Source: Qipengyuania flava
GTDB taxonomy: Bacteria; Pseudomonadota; Alphaproteobacteria; Sphingomonadales; Sphingomonadaceae
DNA: 64,000 bases
NCBI RefSeq assembly: GCF_011762005.1
Contig: NZ_JAASQU010000001.1
Coordinates: forward strand, 1,047,974-1,111,973
Direction: 5' to 3'
The notes under the pieces are model-generated. The model was not told the DNA's origin, made no database searches, and was given only the letters and a program-made list of their open reading frames with translations. Positions 26,421-34,994 of the stretch are shown here, in pieces (the first letter of the stretch is position 1; each line of letters starts with the position of its first letter). The translations under genes and the position numbers were made by a program.

Positions 26421-28274
26421 ATGCCCTTTTCCCACCTCCCGCCGGTTATCGGCGAGGCCCTTGGCGCTCGTGGCTACGACGCGCTTACCCCGGTCCAGCA
26501 GGCCGTTACCGAACCCGAAGCGGCAGGTCGCGACCTGATCGTTTCCGCCCAGACCGGCAGCGGCAAGACCGTCGCCTTCGGTCTCGCGCTGGCGCCCGAA
26601 CTGCTCGATGCGGTCGGCGGCACGCCGCTATCCGAACGCCCGCTGGTGCTGGTCATCGCCCCGACGCGCGAACTGGCGCTGCAGGTCAGCCGCGAGCTTG
26701 GCTGGCTCTATGCCGGTGCGGGACTGCGCATCGCCACCTGCGTCGGCGGGATGGATGCGAGCAAGGAACGCCGCGCGCTGCGCGCCGGGCCGGCGATCGT
26801 CGTCGGGACGCCCGGACGCCTGCGTGACCACCTCGAACGCGGCGCGCTCGATCTGTCCGAACTCGCCGGTGTCGTCCTCGACGAAGCCGACGAGATGCTC
26901 GACATGGGCTTTCGCGAGGACCTCGAGGAGATCCTCGACGCGACTCCCGAGACGCGCCGCACGCTGTTGTTCTCCGCGACCATGCCGCGCCCGATCGCGC
27001 GTCTTGCCGAACGCTACCAGCGCGACGCGCTGCGCCTCAGCCTCGTCGGCGAGACCCGCGGCCATGGCGACATTGCCTACCAGGCGATCACCGTAAGCCC
27101 CTCGGAGATCGAGAACGCGGTGGTGAACCTGCTGCGCTTCCATGAAGCCGAGACCGCGATCTGCTTCTGCGCCACCCGCGAAAGCGTACGCCGGTTGCAC
27201 GCCACGTTGCAGAACCGTGGCTTCGGCGTCGTCGCGCTGTCGGGCGAGCATTCGCAGAGCGAGCGCAACACCGCGCTGCAGGCGCTGCGCGATCGCCGGG
27301 CGCGCGTCTGCGTCGCCACTGACGTCGCCGCGCGCGGCATCGACCTGCCAACGCTGAGCCTCGTCATCCACGTCGAGATCCCGCGCGATGCGGAGACTCT
27401 CCAGCACCGCTCGGGCCGCACCGGCCGCGCGGGCAAGAAGGGCACCGCCGCGCTGGTCGTGCCCTACAATCGCCGCCGCCGTGTCGAGGGCATGCTGCGC
27501 GGCGCACAGATCGAGGCGCAGTGGATCGATGCCCCCACCCCCGAGGCGATCCGCGCGAAGGACCGCACGCGCCTGATTGAACGGCTCACCGAACCGCGCG
27601 AGTTCGAGGAATACGACCGCGAACTCGCCGCCGATCTCATGGCGCGGATGAGGCCCGAAGACATCGCCGCAACGCTGGTGCAGACGCAGCGCGCCGAGAT
27701 GCCCGCCCCCGAGGAGCTGATCGCCAACACGCCCGAAGCGCGCGAACAGGCCAAGGCCGAACGCCATCGCCCCGGCTTCGAGGACGTGGTCTGGTTCCGC
27801 ATGTCGATCGGCCGCCGCCAGAACGCCGAGCCGCGCTGGCTGCTGCCGCTGATCTGCCGCCGCGGGCACATCACGCGCAACGAGATCGGCGCGATCCGTA
27901 TCGGGCAGCACGAGAGCTGGTTCCAGGTCCCGCGCCCGGTCGCCGCCAAGTTCGCCGACACCATCGCGCGCACCGCCTCGCCCGAAGACGAGCAGGACGC
28001 GATCGCGATCGAGGAAGCCCCCGACGGCCCGCGCATCGAGGCGCGCGAGAACCGCCGCAACCACGGAGGCGGCGGGCGCGTCGAACCGCGCCCGATGGGT
28101 CGCGGTCCCGGCCGCAAGCCCGCAGGAAAGCCGGGCGGCAAGCCCGGTGGCAAGCCGGCTTTCCGCAAGGACAAGCCCGGCGGTGGCGGCAGTGGCAAGC
28201 CTGCGGGCGGCAAGCCCCGGTTCAAGGGCAAGCCGAAGTTCAAGGGTCAGCCCAAGGGCAAGCGCACCGACTGA
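26421..28274 (+). CDS. DEAD-box RNA helicase with DbpA-like domain and Lys/Gly-rich tail
   Basis: This 617-residue ATP-dependent RNA helicase has AQTGSGKTVAF (Walker A), VLDEADEMLDMGF (DEAD), FSATMP (motif III) and HRSGRTGRAGKKG (motif VI). After the core, about residues 460-530 resemble the DbpA-type RNA-binding fold (FRMSIGRRQNAEPRWLLPLI). The last 65 residues are a low-complexity tail of repeated GKP and KFKG units that likely binds RNA non-specifically. The ATG at 26421 gives the usual DEAD-box opening (FSHLPPVIGEAL). Ribosome assembly or cold-stress RNA remodelling is the probable role. Confidence 0.9.
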   Translation: MPFSHLPPVIGEALGARGYDALTPVQQAVTEPEAAGRDLIVSAQTGSGKTVAFGLALAPELLDAVGGTPLSERPLVLVIAPTRELALQVSRELGWLYAGAGLRIATCVGGMDASKERRALRAGPAIVVGTPGRLRDHLERGALDLSELAGVVLDEADEMLDMGFREDLEEILDATPETRRTLLFSATMPRPIARLAERYQRDALRLSLVGETRGHGDIAYQAITVSPSEIENAVVNLLRFHEAETAICFCATRESVRRLHATLQNRGFGVVALSGEHSQSERNTALQALRDRRARVCVATDVAARGIDLPTLSLVIHVEIPRDAETLQHRSGRTGRAGKKGTAALVVPYNRRRRVEGMLRGAQIEAQWIDAPTPEAIRAKDRTRLIERLTEPREFEEYDRELAADLMARMRPEDIAATLVQTQRAEMPAPEELIANTPEAREQAKAERHRPGFEDVVWFRMSIGRRQNAEPRWLLPLICRRGHITRNEIGAIRIGQHESWFQVPRPVAAKFADTIARTASPEDEQDAIAIEEAPDGPRIEARENRRNHGGGGRVEPRPMGRGPGRKPAGKPGGKPGGKPAFRKDKPGGGGSGKPAGGKPRFKGKPKFKGQPKGKRTD

Positions 28275-28314
28275 TCCTGCCCGACCGCTGCAGACCCGGC
28301 TGCACCGCCGGCGA

Positions 28315-29133
28315 TCAATGCGTCATCAGCAGCGGGATCGTGACGTCGCACAGCATGCGCCGCGTTGCCCCGCCGAAGATGCGCTCGGTCAGCCGGGTGC
28401 GGCCATAGGCGCCCATTACCAGCAGCCCCGCCTTGCGCACTTCGGCGGCGTCGCACAGCGTCTTGGCGACATCGCCATCGCTGCATTCGAGCTCCACCAT
28501 CTCGCAGGAGATGCCGTGTCGCGAGAGGTAGTCGGCGCCGTTGACCGGAGGCAGGTCGTGCGCCTTCGCGCGCCGCTCGTCTTCTTTGACGGTGGCGAGG
28601 TAGACCGCTGTCGCGCTCTTCAGGAAGGGCACTGCGGCGCGCAGCGCGTGCGAGGCCTCGGCCGAACCGTCCCATGCCACCAGTGCGGAGGCGGCGGGGT
28701 CAAAGCGCGAGCAGCTCTCGGGCAGCACCAGCACCGGGCTCGATGCGGTCAGCGCCAGCTCGCCCGCAGTGAAAGAGGGCGTTCCCTCGGCCGCGCTGGC
28801 ATCGCGCGCGCTGACCACGACGAGATCGTTGAGCGAGGATTCGCGCAGCAGCGCCAGCGCCACCGGCCCCGCCGATTCCACCCAGTTCCACGACACCCCC
28901 TCATTGCCGAGATCCGCCAGCGTGCGTTCGCGCAGCTTGGCGGCTTCCTCGCGCCAGACCGGCACCAGCGCGGCGAAGGCGGCACCGTGGAAGTCGACCG
29001 TGGCGGCGGCTTCATAGGGCATGGCGTGCAACAGCGTGAGATGCGCATCGAAGTGCCGCGCAAGATCGAGCGCGGCGTCGAGCCGCCCCGGGAAGCCATC
29101 GTCGTCGGCAGCGTTGAACAGGATCGTCTTCAT
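28315..29133 (-). CDS. Universal stress protein, tandem UspA domains
   Basis: This 272-residue protein has two Usp domains. The first (about residues 1-140) opens MKTILFNAADDDGFPGRLDA. The second (about 150-272) keeps the nucleotide-binding pattern LVMGAYGRTRLTERIFGGAT (G-x2-G-x9-G), which suggests ATP binding. The start at 29131-29133 is chosen over an upstream in-frame start because it gives the canonical beta-strand opening. Usp proteins accumulate under starvation or oxidative stress. It is convergent with the helicase and has no operon partner. Confidence 0.88.
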   Translation of the reverse strand: MKTILFNAADDDGFPGRLDAALDLARHFDAHLTLLHAMPYEAAATVDFHGAAFAALVPVWREEAAKLRERTLADLGNEGVSWNWVESAGPVALALLRESSLNDLVVVSARDASAAEGTPSFTAGELALTASSPVLVLPESCSRFDPAASALVAWDGSAEASHALRAAVPFLKSATAVYLATVKEDERRAKAHDLPPVNGADYLSRHGISCEMVELECSDGDVAKTLCDAAEVRKAGLLVMGAYGRTRLTERIFGGATRRMLCDVTIPLLMTH

Positions 29134-29292
29134 TGCTCGTCTCCCATGTGGCGGGAACGGCCAGGGGGCCGAATCCCCGCGTGATCCTGCGAGTATAGCA
29201 GCCGGGCGACGTCCCGCCTTGATCGAGATCAAACCGCGCGCCGGACATGGACCGCGAACCGCATTTCGGGAAAGTGTGACCTTCGCCGCGCA

Positions 29293-29784
29293 TCATGCCC
29301 GTCCCGCGGCCGCGCGCGTGCGCGACAACAGCGCCAGAAGCGCGGTTTCGTCGGGCTTGCGGACCACGCCGACATAGCGCCCGCCGCGCAGCATGACCTG
29401 CCATAGCCCGCTCGCGACACGCCATTCGAGCTCGGGGATCGTGACTTTCCGATCGGCCTGCTTCGCCGCGCGTGCGGCCTCCAGCGCCGCATCGAGCCGC
29501 GCCCGCCCCGCCTCCGAACGCACCGACCCCAGCGCGACGTCCCACGCCGCTGCAAACCCTTGCGCCCCGCGCCGCGCGCGCAGGCGATAGGCGGTCTCGC
29601 GCGCCATCGAAACGCCGCGCGCAGCCGCCGCGACCGAACGCGTCGTGGCAAGGTGCCCGATGAACTCCGCCTGCCGCACGGGCGTCCACCCGTCGGTGCG
29701 ATGGCGCAGCGGGACGGCGTGGAACGGCGGGATGGAGATGGAGGGCGTGCGCGGGCGGTGGGAGCGCGGTGGGTAGTGCTTCAT
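29293..29784 (-). CDS. Helix-turn-helix-like hypothetical protein (terminase small-subunit-like N-terminus)
   Basis: This 163-residue basic protein contains RQAEFIGHLATTRSVAAAAR and GVSMARETAYRLRAR, a pattern shared by phage terminase small subunits and by a group of chromosomal proteins in sphingomonads. The middle and C-terminus are alanine/arginine-rich helices ending in VVRKPDETALLALLSR. It probably binds DNA, but no phage gene lies nearby, so it need not be a terminase. The ATG at 29784 is preferred to an upstream TTG. It begins 48 bases from the left palindromic repeat pair. Confidence 0.65.
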   Translation of the reverse strand: MKHYPPRSHRPRTPSISIPPFHAVPLRHRTDGWTPVRQAEFIGHLATTRSVAAAARGVSMARETAYRLRARRGAQGFAAAWDVALGSVRSEAGRARLDAALEAARAAKQADRKVTIPELEWRVASGLWQVMLRGGRYVGVVRKPDETALLALLSRTRAAAGRA

Positions 29785-29831
29785 CCGCAAGGTTAAGGCA
29801 CGAGGAAAGCACTGTAGGAAACCCCTCCCGC

Positions 29832-29938
29832 CGTCGCCCCGGACTTGATCCGGGGCCGGTGCTATTACTCGCGAGGGTTCGAAACCGGCTGCCCTTACAG
29901 AAAGCAGCGCCGCCCCGGTTCGGGGGCCGGGGTGACGT
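29832..29938. repeat. Left inverted pair of REP-like palindromic repeats
   Basis: Two copies of a short palindromic repeat face each other. The first, 29832-29863, reads CGTCGCCCCGG-ACTTGAT-CCGGGG and then CCGGTGCT. The second, about 29903-29938, is the inverted and diverged copy, ending CCGGGGTGACGT. Outer ends are CGTC(G/A)CCCCGG. They resemble the abundant intergenic repeats of sphingomonad genomes. The pair precedes the GIY-YIG gene, and a matching pair follows it. Confidence 0.75.
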
Positions 29939-30008
29939 AAGACGCGAAATCGCCACTTCCAAACCTTCCACCCTTGACCCGCAACCCCCAGTCACCTCAC
30001 CTGCGCCA

Positions 30009-30308
30009 ATGGACCGCGAAACGCATGGAGGCTGGGTCTACATCATGGCCAACCGCTATCGCGGCGCACTCTATGTCGGTGTGACCGCCGATCTGGCTTC
30101 CCGCGTCAGCCAGCATTACGACGGCAGCGGCTCCGACTATTGCGCACGCCGCGGCCTCACCCGCCTGGTCTGGGCAGAGTTCAGTAACCCCATTGACGCC
30201 GCCATCGCGCACGAGAAACGCCTCAAACGCTGGCGCCGCGAATGGAAGTTCGCGCTGATCGAGAAGGCTAATCCCGACTGGAACGACCTGTTCGACACCC
30301 TCAACTAG
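30009..30308 (+). CDS. Small GIY-YIG nuclease family protein
   Basis: This 99-residue protein is a single GIY-YIG domain. VYI (residues 10-12) and YVG (22-24) form the signature, R32 and H36 follow in ASRVSQH, and E69 in HEKRLKRW is the likely metal-binding catalytic glutamate; WND near the end is usual for the UPF0213/YhbQ-like group. All residues needed for phosphodiester cleavage appear present. The ATG at 30009 begins just before the domain. The gene is bracketed by inverted REP-like repeat pairs and is not part of an operon. Databases sometimes mislabel such proteins as excinuclease C subunits. Confidence 0.85.
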   Translation: MDRETHGGWVYIMANRYRGALYVGVTADLASRVSQHYDGSGSDYCARRGLTRLVWAEFSNPIDAAIAHEKRLKRWRREWKFALIEKANPDWNDLFDTLN

Positions 30309-30324
30309 AACGCAGCACCATCCT

Positions 30325-30412
30325 CGTCGCCCCGGACCCGATCCGGGGCTGGTGCTGCTCAATCGAACGCTGCCGAAGGAAGCCCCGACCCCGGATCAAG
30401 TCCGGGGTGACG
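30325..30412. repeat. Right inverted pair of REP-like palindromic repeats
   Basis: The copy at 30325-30359 reads CGTCGCCCCGG-ACCCGAT-CCGGGG and then CTGGTGCTGCT. The copy at about 30376-30412 is inverted and ends CCGGATCAAGTCCGGGGTGA-CG. Outer ends again start CGTC(G/A)CCCCGG. About 16 bases separate the copies. The pair begins 17 bases after the GIY-YIG stop codon. These four copies are the only ones I found in the window. Confidence 0.75.
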
Positions 30413-30472
30413 TTGTGGTCGATGAGGGATTTGTACCGCCCGCGATCAAGCCGCAAGGCGCCCTACCAACCC

Positions 30473-32437
30473 TCACCCCCCCGCATGATAGAAATCATAC
30501 ACCTGCTGCGCCACGCCTGCGCTGATGCCGGGCGCGCGTTTGAGGTCGTCCAGTGCGGCAGCCCTCACCTTCCCCGCGGTGCCGAAATGCAGCAGCAGCG
30601 CGCGTTTGCGCGAGGGGCCGATACCGGGGATTTCGTCGAGCGGTGAGGCGGTGATGGCGCGGCTGCGTTTGGCGCGGTGGGCGCCGATGGCGTAGCGGTG
30701 GACTTCGTCGCGCAGCGTCTGGAGGTAGAACAGCAGCGGCGAGTTGACCGGCAGGGTCTTCTCGCGCCCGTCGGGGAAATGGAACACCTCGCGCCCCTCG
30801 CGCCCGTGATGCGGGCCCTTGGCGATGGCGATCAGCGGAACGTCCTCGATCCCCATTTCCTCCAGCGTGTCGCGCACGCTCGACATCTGCCCCTTCCCGC
30901 CATCGATCAGCACCAGGTCGGGCCAGATCGCCTCGTGCCCCTTGCCCTCGGTGCGCGCGTCGAGATCGCGCCCCGTTTCGGCCAGCTTGCGGAAGCGGCG
31001 TTCCATCACCTCGCGCATCATGGCGAAATCGTCATTGGTCTGCGCGGTCTTGATGTTGAACTTGCGGTACTGGCCCTTCTCGAAGCCTTCGGGGCTGGCG
31101 ACGACCATTGCGCCCAGCGCCTTGTCGCCCTGGATATGGCTGTTGTCATAGACCTCGATCCGCTGCGGGACCTCTTCCAGTTCGAGGAATTCGGTGAGTT
31201 CGCGCAGGACCTTCGCCTTGGTGCCGGTTTCGGCCAGCCGCCGGTCGAGCGCCTCGACCGCGTTGCGGCTTGCCTGCTGCATCAGCTTGCGCCGCGTGCC
31301 GCGCTGCGGGATCGAGATCGCCACGCCGTGCCCCGCCTTCTCGCACAGCGCCTCGGCAACGAGGTCCTGTTCGGGCAAGGCGCGGTCGACGAGGATGGTG
31401 CGCGGCGGCGGCACTTCTTCGTAGAATTGCAGCAATACGTCGGAGAGCACCTCTTCTTTCTCGAGCTCGCCCGTATTGCGCGGGTAGAATGTGCGGTGGC
31501 CCCAGTTTTGCCCGCCGCGGATGAAGAAAGCCTGCACGCCCACCTGCCCGCCCTTGGCGGCGAGCGCGAAGACATCGGCATCACCCACGCCTTGCGCGTT
31601 GATCGCCTGGCTGCCCTGGATGAAGGTCGCCGCGCGCAGCCGGTCGCGCAGGATCGCAGCGGTCTCGAAATCGAGGTCTTCGGCCGCCTTGGCCATCTGC
31701 TTTTCGAGATCCTGCTGCACCACGCTCGACTTGCCGCCGAGGAAGTCCTTCGCCTCGCGCACCAGCTTCTCGTACCCGGGCTCGTCGATCCGCCCGACGC
31801 AGGGCGCGCTGCAGCGCTTGATCTGGTAGAGCAGGCAGGGGCGGTCGCGATTGTTGAAGAAGCTGTCGGTGCAGCTGCGCAGCAGGAACAGTTTCTGCAA
31901 GGCGTTGAGCGTCTTGTTGACCGACCCGGCACTGGCGAAGGGCCCGTAGTAATTGCCCCTGGCCTTGCGCGCGCCGCGGTGTTTCTGGATCCGCGGGAAG
32001 GCATGGTCGGCGCGCAGCAGGATGAACGGGAAGCTCTTGTCGTCGCGCAGCAGCACGTTGAACGGCGGGCGGTAGCGCTTGATCAACTGCGCTTCGAGCA
32101 GCAGCGCCTCCGCCTCCGAATTGGTGACCACGATTTCCATCGCGCGGCACTGGCTGACCATCCGCTGGATGCGGTTCGAAAGCCCCTTGATCTGCGTGTA
32201 ATTGGCCACCCGCGCCTTGAGGCTGCGCGCCTTGCCGACATAAAGCACATCGCCGCGCGCATCGAGCATCCGGTAAACCCCGGGCCGCGGCTTGAGCGTC
32301 TTCACCGTTTCGCGGATCGCGGTGATGCCGGCTTCAAGATCGGGTTGCGCACCGGCCACGGTCTTGGTCGCGCGTTCCTCGTGGAACCGCTCCTTGCCTC
32401 TCGGATCATGCGGGGAACCGGCTTTCGTGCGCGACAT
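30473..32437 (-). CDS. uvrC: Excinuclease ABC subunit C
   Basis: UvrC makes both incisions in nucleotide excision repair, after UvrA and UvrB locate damage. The 654-residue protein has the N-terminal GIY-YIG domain (GVYRMLDARGDVLYVGKARS), the cysteine cluster region (CSAPCVGRIDEPGY), a UVR motif (DLDFETAAILRDRLRA), the RNase H-like second nuclease (EVYDNSHIQGDKALGAMVV) and a C-terminal helix-hairpin-helix (DEIPGIGPSRKRALLLHFG). The ATG at 32437 is chosen; a longer in-frame start at 32629 would run into the divergent permease gene. Confidence 0.95.
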   Translation of the reverse strand: MSRTKAGSPHDPRGKERFHEERATKTVAGAQPDLEAGITAIRETVKTLKPRPGVYRMLDARGDVLYVGKARSLKARVANYTQIKGLSNRIQRMVSQCRAMEIVVTNSEAEALLLEAQLIKRYRPPFNVLLRDDKSFPFILLRADHAFPRIQKHRGARKARGNYYGPFASAGSVNKTLNALQKLFLLRSCTDSFFNNRDRPCLLYQIKRCSAPCVGRIDEPGYEKLVREAKDFLGGKSSVVQQDLEKQMAKAAEDLDFETAAILRDRLRAATFIQGSQAINAQGVGDADVFALAAKGGQVGVQAFFIRGGQNWGHRTFYPRNTGELEKEEVLSDVLLQFYEEVPPPRTILVDRALPEQDLVAEALCEKAGHGVAISIPQRGTRRKLMQQASRNAVEALDRRLAETGTKAKVLRELTEFLELEEVPQRIEVYDNSHIQGDKALGAMVVASPEGFEKGQYRKFNIKTAQTNDDFAMMREVMERRFRKLAETGRDLDARTEGKGHEAIWPDLVLIDGGKGQMSSVRDTLEEMGIEDVPLIAIAKGPHHGREGREVFHFPDGREKTLPVNSPLLFYLQTLRDEVHRYAIGAHRAKRSRAITASPLDEIPGIGPSRKRALLLHFGTAGKVRAAALDDLKRAPGISAGVAQQVYDFYHAGG

Positions 32438-32501
32438 GCGATCGGAGATAGTGCGCCGCATCGGCTTGTGCAAAGCCGGTTTTGCCGCCATCCCCCGGGC
32501 G

Positions 32502-33785
32502 ATGGACCCAACCAAAATTGCACCGCCGCGCACGGTCGGCTTCTGGGGCACCTCGCTGTTCCCGCTCAACGGGATGATCGGCGCGGGCATTTTCGCGCTG
32601 CCCGCCGTGCTGGTGGCGGCAGTGGGCAATTTCGCCCCGTGGATGATGCTGGTCGGCGGGATCCTCTTCCTGCCGCTGGCGCTGTGCTATGCTTGGATGG
32701 CGAGCCGGTTCGAACACAGTGGCGGATCGGTGCTTTATGGCGAAGCTGCCTTCGGGCGCTTCGTCGGCTTCCAGGCGGGCTGGGCGCGCTATGCCAGCGC
32801 GATCGTGACCGCGGCGGCCAACATGCATGTCATGATCGCCTATCTCGCCGCGATCTTCCCATGGCTGGGCGAGCCCGGGGTAACGCCGGTCGCGGCGGGC
32901 ATCGGACTGGCCCTGATCACCATCGTCAACCTCTATGGCATGCGCGCCTCGGTCGGCACGCTGGGCGTGATGACCGCGATCAAGCTGCTGCCGCTGGGCG
33001 CGCTGATCGTCTCCGCGCTCTTCGCAGGCGGCGATACCGGTGCAGTGACGCTGCCGCAGTTCAGCCAGGTCGAAACGGTCATCCTGCTGACCTTCTATGC
33101 CTTCATCGGCTTCGAGGGCGTGGTCGAGGCGGCGGGCGAGTTCAAGCATCCCAAGCGCGACGTTCCGCTGTCGATCGTGACGATGGTGAGCGGGGTGACG
33201 CTGCTCTACATGGCCATCATCTGGGCATTCAACGCGATCGGCCCGGAATTTGCGGGCGAGGACAATGCGCTGGCGGGCGTGGCGGGCGCTTCGATGGGGC
33301 AGCTGGGTTCGCTGGCGATCGTCGTTGCGGCCAGCTTCAGCATCGGCGCGAACAATTTCGCCAGCGGCGTGGCGCAGCCGCGGCTGATGTACGGCATGGC
33401 CGAGCGCGGCATGCTCCCGCGATGGTTCGAATATGTCCATCCGCGCTTCCTTACGCCCTTCAACGCGATCCTGTTCTACGGCGTGGCCGCGGTGCTGTTC
33501 GGCCTGTGGGAGGGTTTCGAAGTGCTTGCTATCGCCGGTACGCTGGTACGGCTGGTGACCTATGTCGTGACCAGTTGCGCGCTGCCGGTACTCGAACACC
33601 GCGAGGGGCGGATCGTCCCGCTGCACCTGTTCTGTGTAATCTTCGCGGTTGCCAGTTCGCTGTTCATCTCTGCGCAGGCGCAAGCGCAGTCGTGGCTGGT
33701 TTTCGGTGGGCTGCTGATAGCGGGCACGCTGCTCTATTTCATCGCGGCGCGGCAGAAGCCCGAGTACCCGCTCGACGAGGCATAG
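32502..33785 (+). CDS. APC family amino acid permease
   Basis: This 427-residue inner-membrane transporter of the amino acid-polyamine-organocation superfamily has about 11-12 predicted helices. It has the first unwound helix signature GMIGAGIFALP, GSVLYGEAAFG in helix 2-3, and FYAFIGFEGVVEAAGEFKHP, the typical helix-6 region with a conserved acidic tail. The substrate is probably an amino acid but cannot be chosen from sequence. The start at 32502 (ATG, MDPTKIAPPRTVGFW) fits the family. The next gene starts directly after the stop codon. Confidence 0.87.
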   Translation: MDPTKIAPPRTVGFWGTSLFPLNGMIGAGIFALPAVLVAAVGNFAPWMMLVGGILFLPLALCYAWMASRFEHSGGSVLYGEAAFGRFVGFQAGWARYASAIVTAAANMHVMIAYLAAIFPWLGEPGVTPVAAGIGLALITIVNLYGMRASVGTLGVMTAIKLLPLGALIVSALFAGGDTGAVTLPQFSQVETVILLTFYAFIGFEGVVEAAGEFKHPKRDVPLSIVTMVSGVTLLYMAIIWAFNAIGPEFAGEDNALAGVAGASMGQLGSLAIVVAASFSIGANNFASGVAQPRLMYGMAERGMLPRWFEYVHPRFLTPFNAILFYGVAAVLFGLWEGFEVLAIAGTLVRLVTYVVTSCALPVLEHREGRIVPLHLFCVIFAVASSLFISAQAQAQSWLVFGGLLIAGTLLYFIAARQKPEYPLDEA

Positions 33786-34958
33786 ATGGCCGAAGCATTC
33801 GATGCGATCGTCCTGGGCGCCGGGGCCGCGGGCCTGATGTGCGCGGCGCGTGCGGGGCAGCGCGGGCGCCGCGTGCTGGTGCTCGAACGCACGGAGAAGC
33901 CGGGCAAGAAGATCCTGATCTCGGGCGGCGGGCGCTGCAATTTCACCAATATCGGCGCAGGCCCGGCGAACTACCTGTCCGCCAACCCCCATTTCGCCAA
34001 ATCGGCGCTGGCGCGCTACACCGCGCAGGACTTCCTCGAACTGGTCGAAAGCCATGGCATCGCCTGGCACGAGAAGACGTTGGGCCAATTGTTCTGCGAC
34101 GGTTCGGCCAAGCAGATCGTGGCGATGCTGCTCGACGAATGCGCGAAGGGTGACGTCGAAATCCGCTGCGGCGAGGAAGTCGTCTCGGTCGAACGGGGCG
34201 ACGGTTTCACCGTCACCACGCAATCGGGCACCTGTCGCGCGCCGTCGCTGGTAATTGCCACCGGCGGCCCCTCGATCCCGAAGATGGGCGCGACCGGCTA
34301 TGCCTATGATCTCGCACGCCAATTCGGCCTCAAGATCGTCGAACCGCGCCCAGCGCTGGTGCCGCTGACGCTGGGCGGCGAGGAAGTGCTGTTCCGCGAC
34401 ATCTCCGGGGTTTCCGCGCCGGTGGTGACCAGCGCGGGGAAGGCGCGCTTTGCTGAGGCGGCGCTGTTTACGCACCGCGGGCTGTCGGGTCCCGCGATCC
34501 TGCAGGCGAGTTCCTACTGGCGGCCGGGCGAGCCGCTGTTCATCGATTTCCTGCCCGAGGAAAGCGGCGACTTCCTGCTTGAGGCCAAACGCGAAACCCC
34601 ACGTGCAACGCTGCGGGGCTGGCTGCGCGATCGCCTGCCCGCACGGCTGGCCGATATCCTGGCCGACCGGCTGGGTCTGGAGGTCGAGTTCGGCAATGCG
34701 CCCCACAAGGCCTTGCGCGCGGCGGGCGAACGGCTGACGCGCTGGACCTTCCAGCCCAATGGGACCGAGGGATTCGCCAAGGCCGAAGTCACGGTGGGCG
34801 GGATCGCCACGGCCGAGCTCTCCTCCAAGACGATGGCAGCCAGGCGCGTGCCCGGCCTTTACGCGATCGGGGAGGCCGTCGATGTCACAGGCTGGCTGGG
34901 CGGCTATAATTTCCAGTGGGCCTGGGCCAGCGGGGTCGCTGCGGGCGAAGCGCTCTAG
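33786..34958 (+). CDS. HI0933/YhiN-type FAD-dependent oxidoreductase
   Basis: This 390-residue flavoprotein belongs to the HI0933 family, often labelled as aminoacetone oxidase family FAD-binding enzyme. The FAD Rossmann motif is AIVLGAGAAGLMCAARAGQR, followed by KKILISGGGRCNFTN, the family signature. The C-terminal VTVGGIATAELSSKTM and AIGEAVDVTGWLGGYNFQWA rebuild the FAD site. The reaction is not settled for the family. It begins directly after the permease stop with no gap, which suggests cotranscription. Confidence 0.88.
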   Translation: MAEAFDAIVLGAGAAGLMCAARAGQRGRRVLVLERTEKPGKKILISGGGRCNFTNIGAGPANYLSANPHFAKSALARYTAQDFLELVESHGIAWHEKTLGQLFCDGSAKQIVAMLLDECAKGDVEIRCGEEVVSVERGDGFTVTTQSGTCRAPSLVIATGGPSIPKMGATGYAYDLARQFGLKIVEPRPALVPLTLGGEEVLFRDISGVSAPVVTSAGKARFAEAALFTHRGLSGPAILQASSYWRPGEPLFIDFLPEESGDFLLEAKRETPRATLRGWLRDRLPARLADILADRLGLEVEFGNAPHKALRAAGERLTRWTFQPNGTEGFAKAEVTVGGIATAELSSKTMAARRVPGLYAIGEAVDVTGWLGGYNFQWAWASGVAAGEAL

Positions 34959-34994
34959 CCGGATTGCCCGCCGCGCCCCGCCCGTCGCGGTCAA

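Noticed and set aside
30009-30308. Small GIY-YIG gene as a fragment of uvrC
   Set aside because: It is a complete 99-residue single domain with its own start and stop, unlike the uvrC N-terminus in sequence, and uvrC itself is intact next door.
29832-30412. CRISPR-like array
   Set aside because: Only four palindromic copies in inverted pairs with unequal spacing. There are no regular spacers and no cas gene.
30677-34153. A 1158-codon open frame on the plus strand across uvrC and the permease
   Set aside because: It is antisense to uvrC for most of its length and then out of frame in the permease and flavoprotein genes. No recognisable domain.
32406-34994. An 862-codon minus-strand open frame across the permease and flavoprotein genes
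   Set aside because: Antisense to two genes with clear family motifs. It has an arginine- and histidine-rich composition typical of a shadow.
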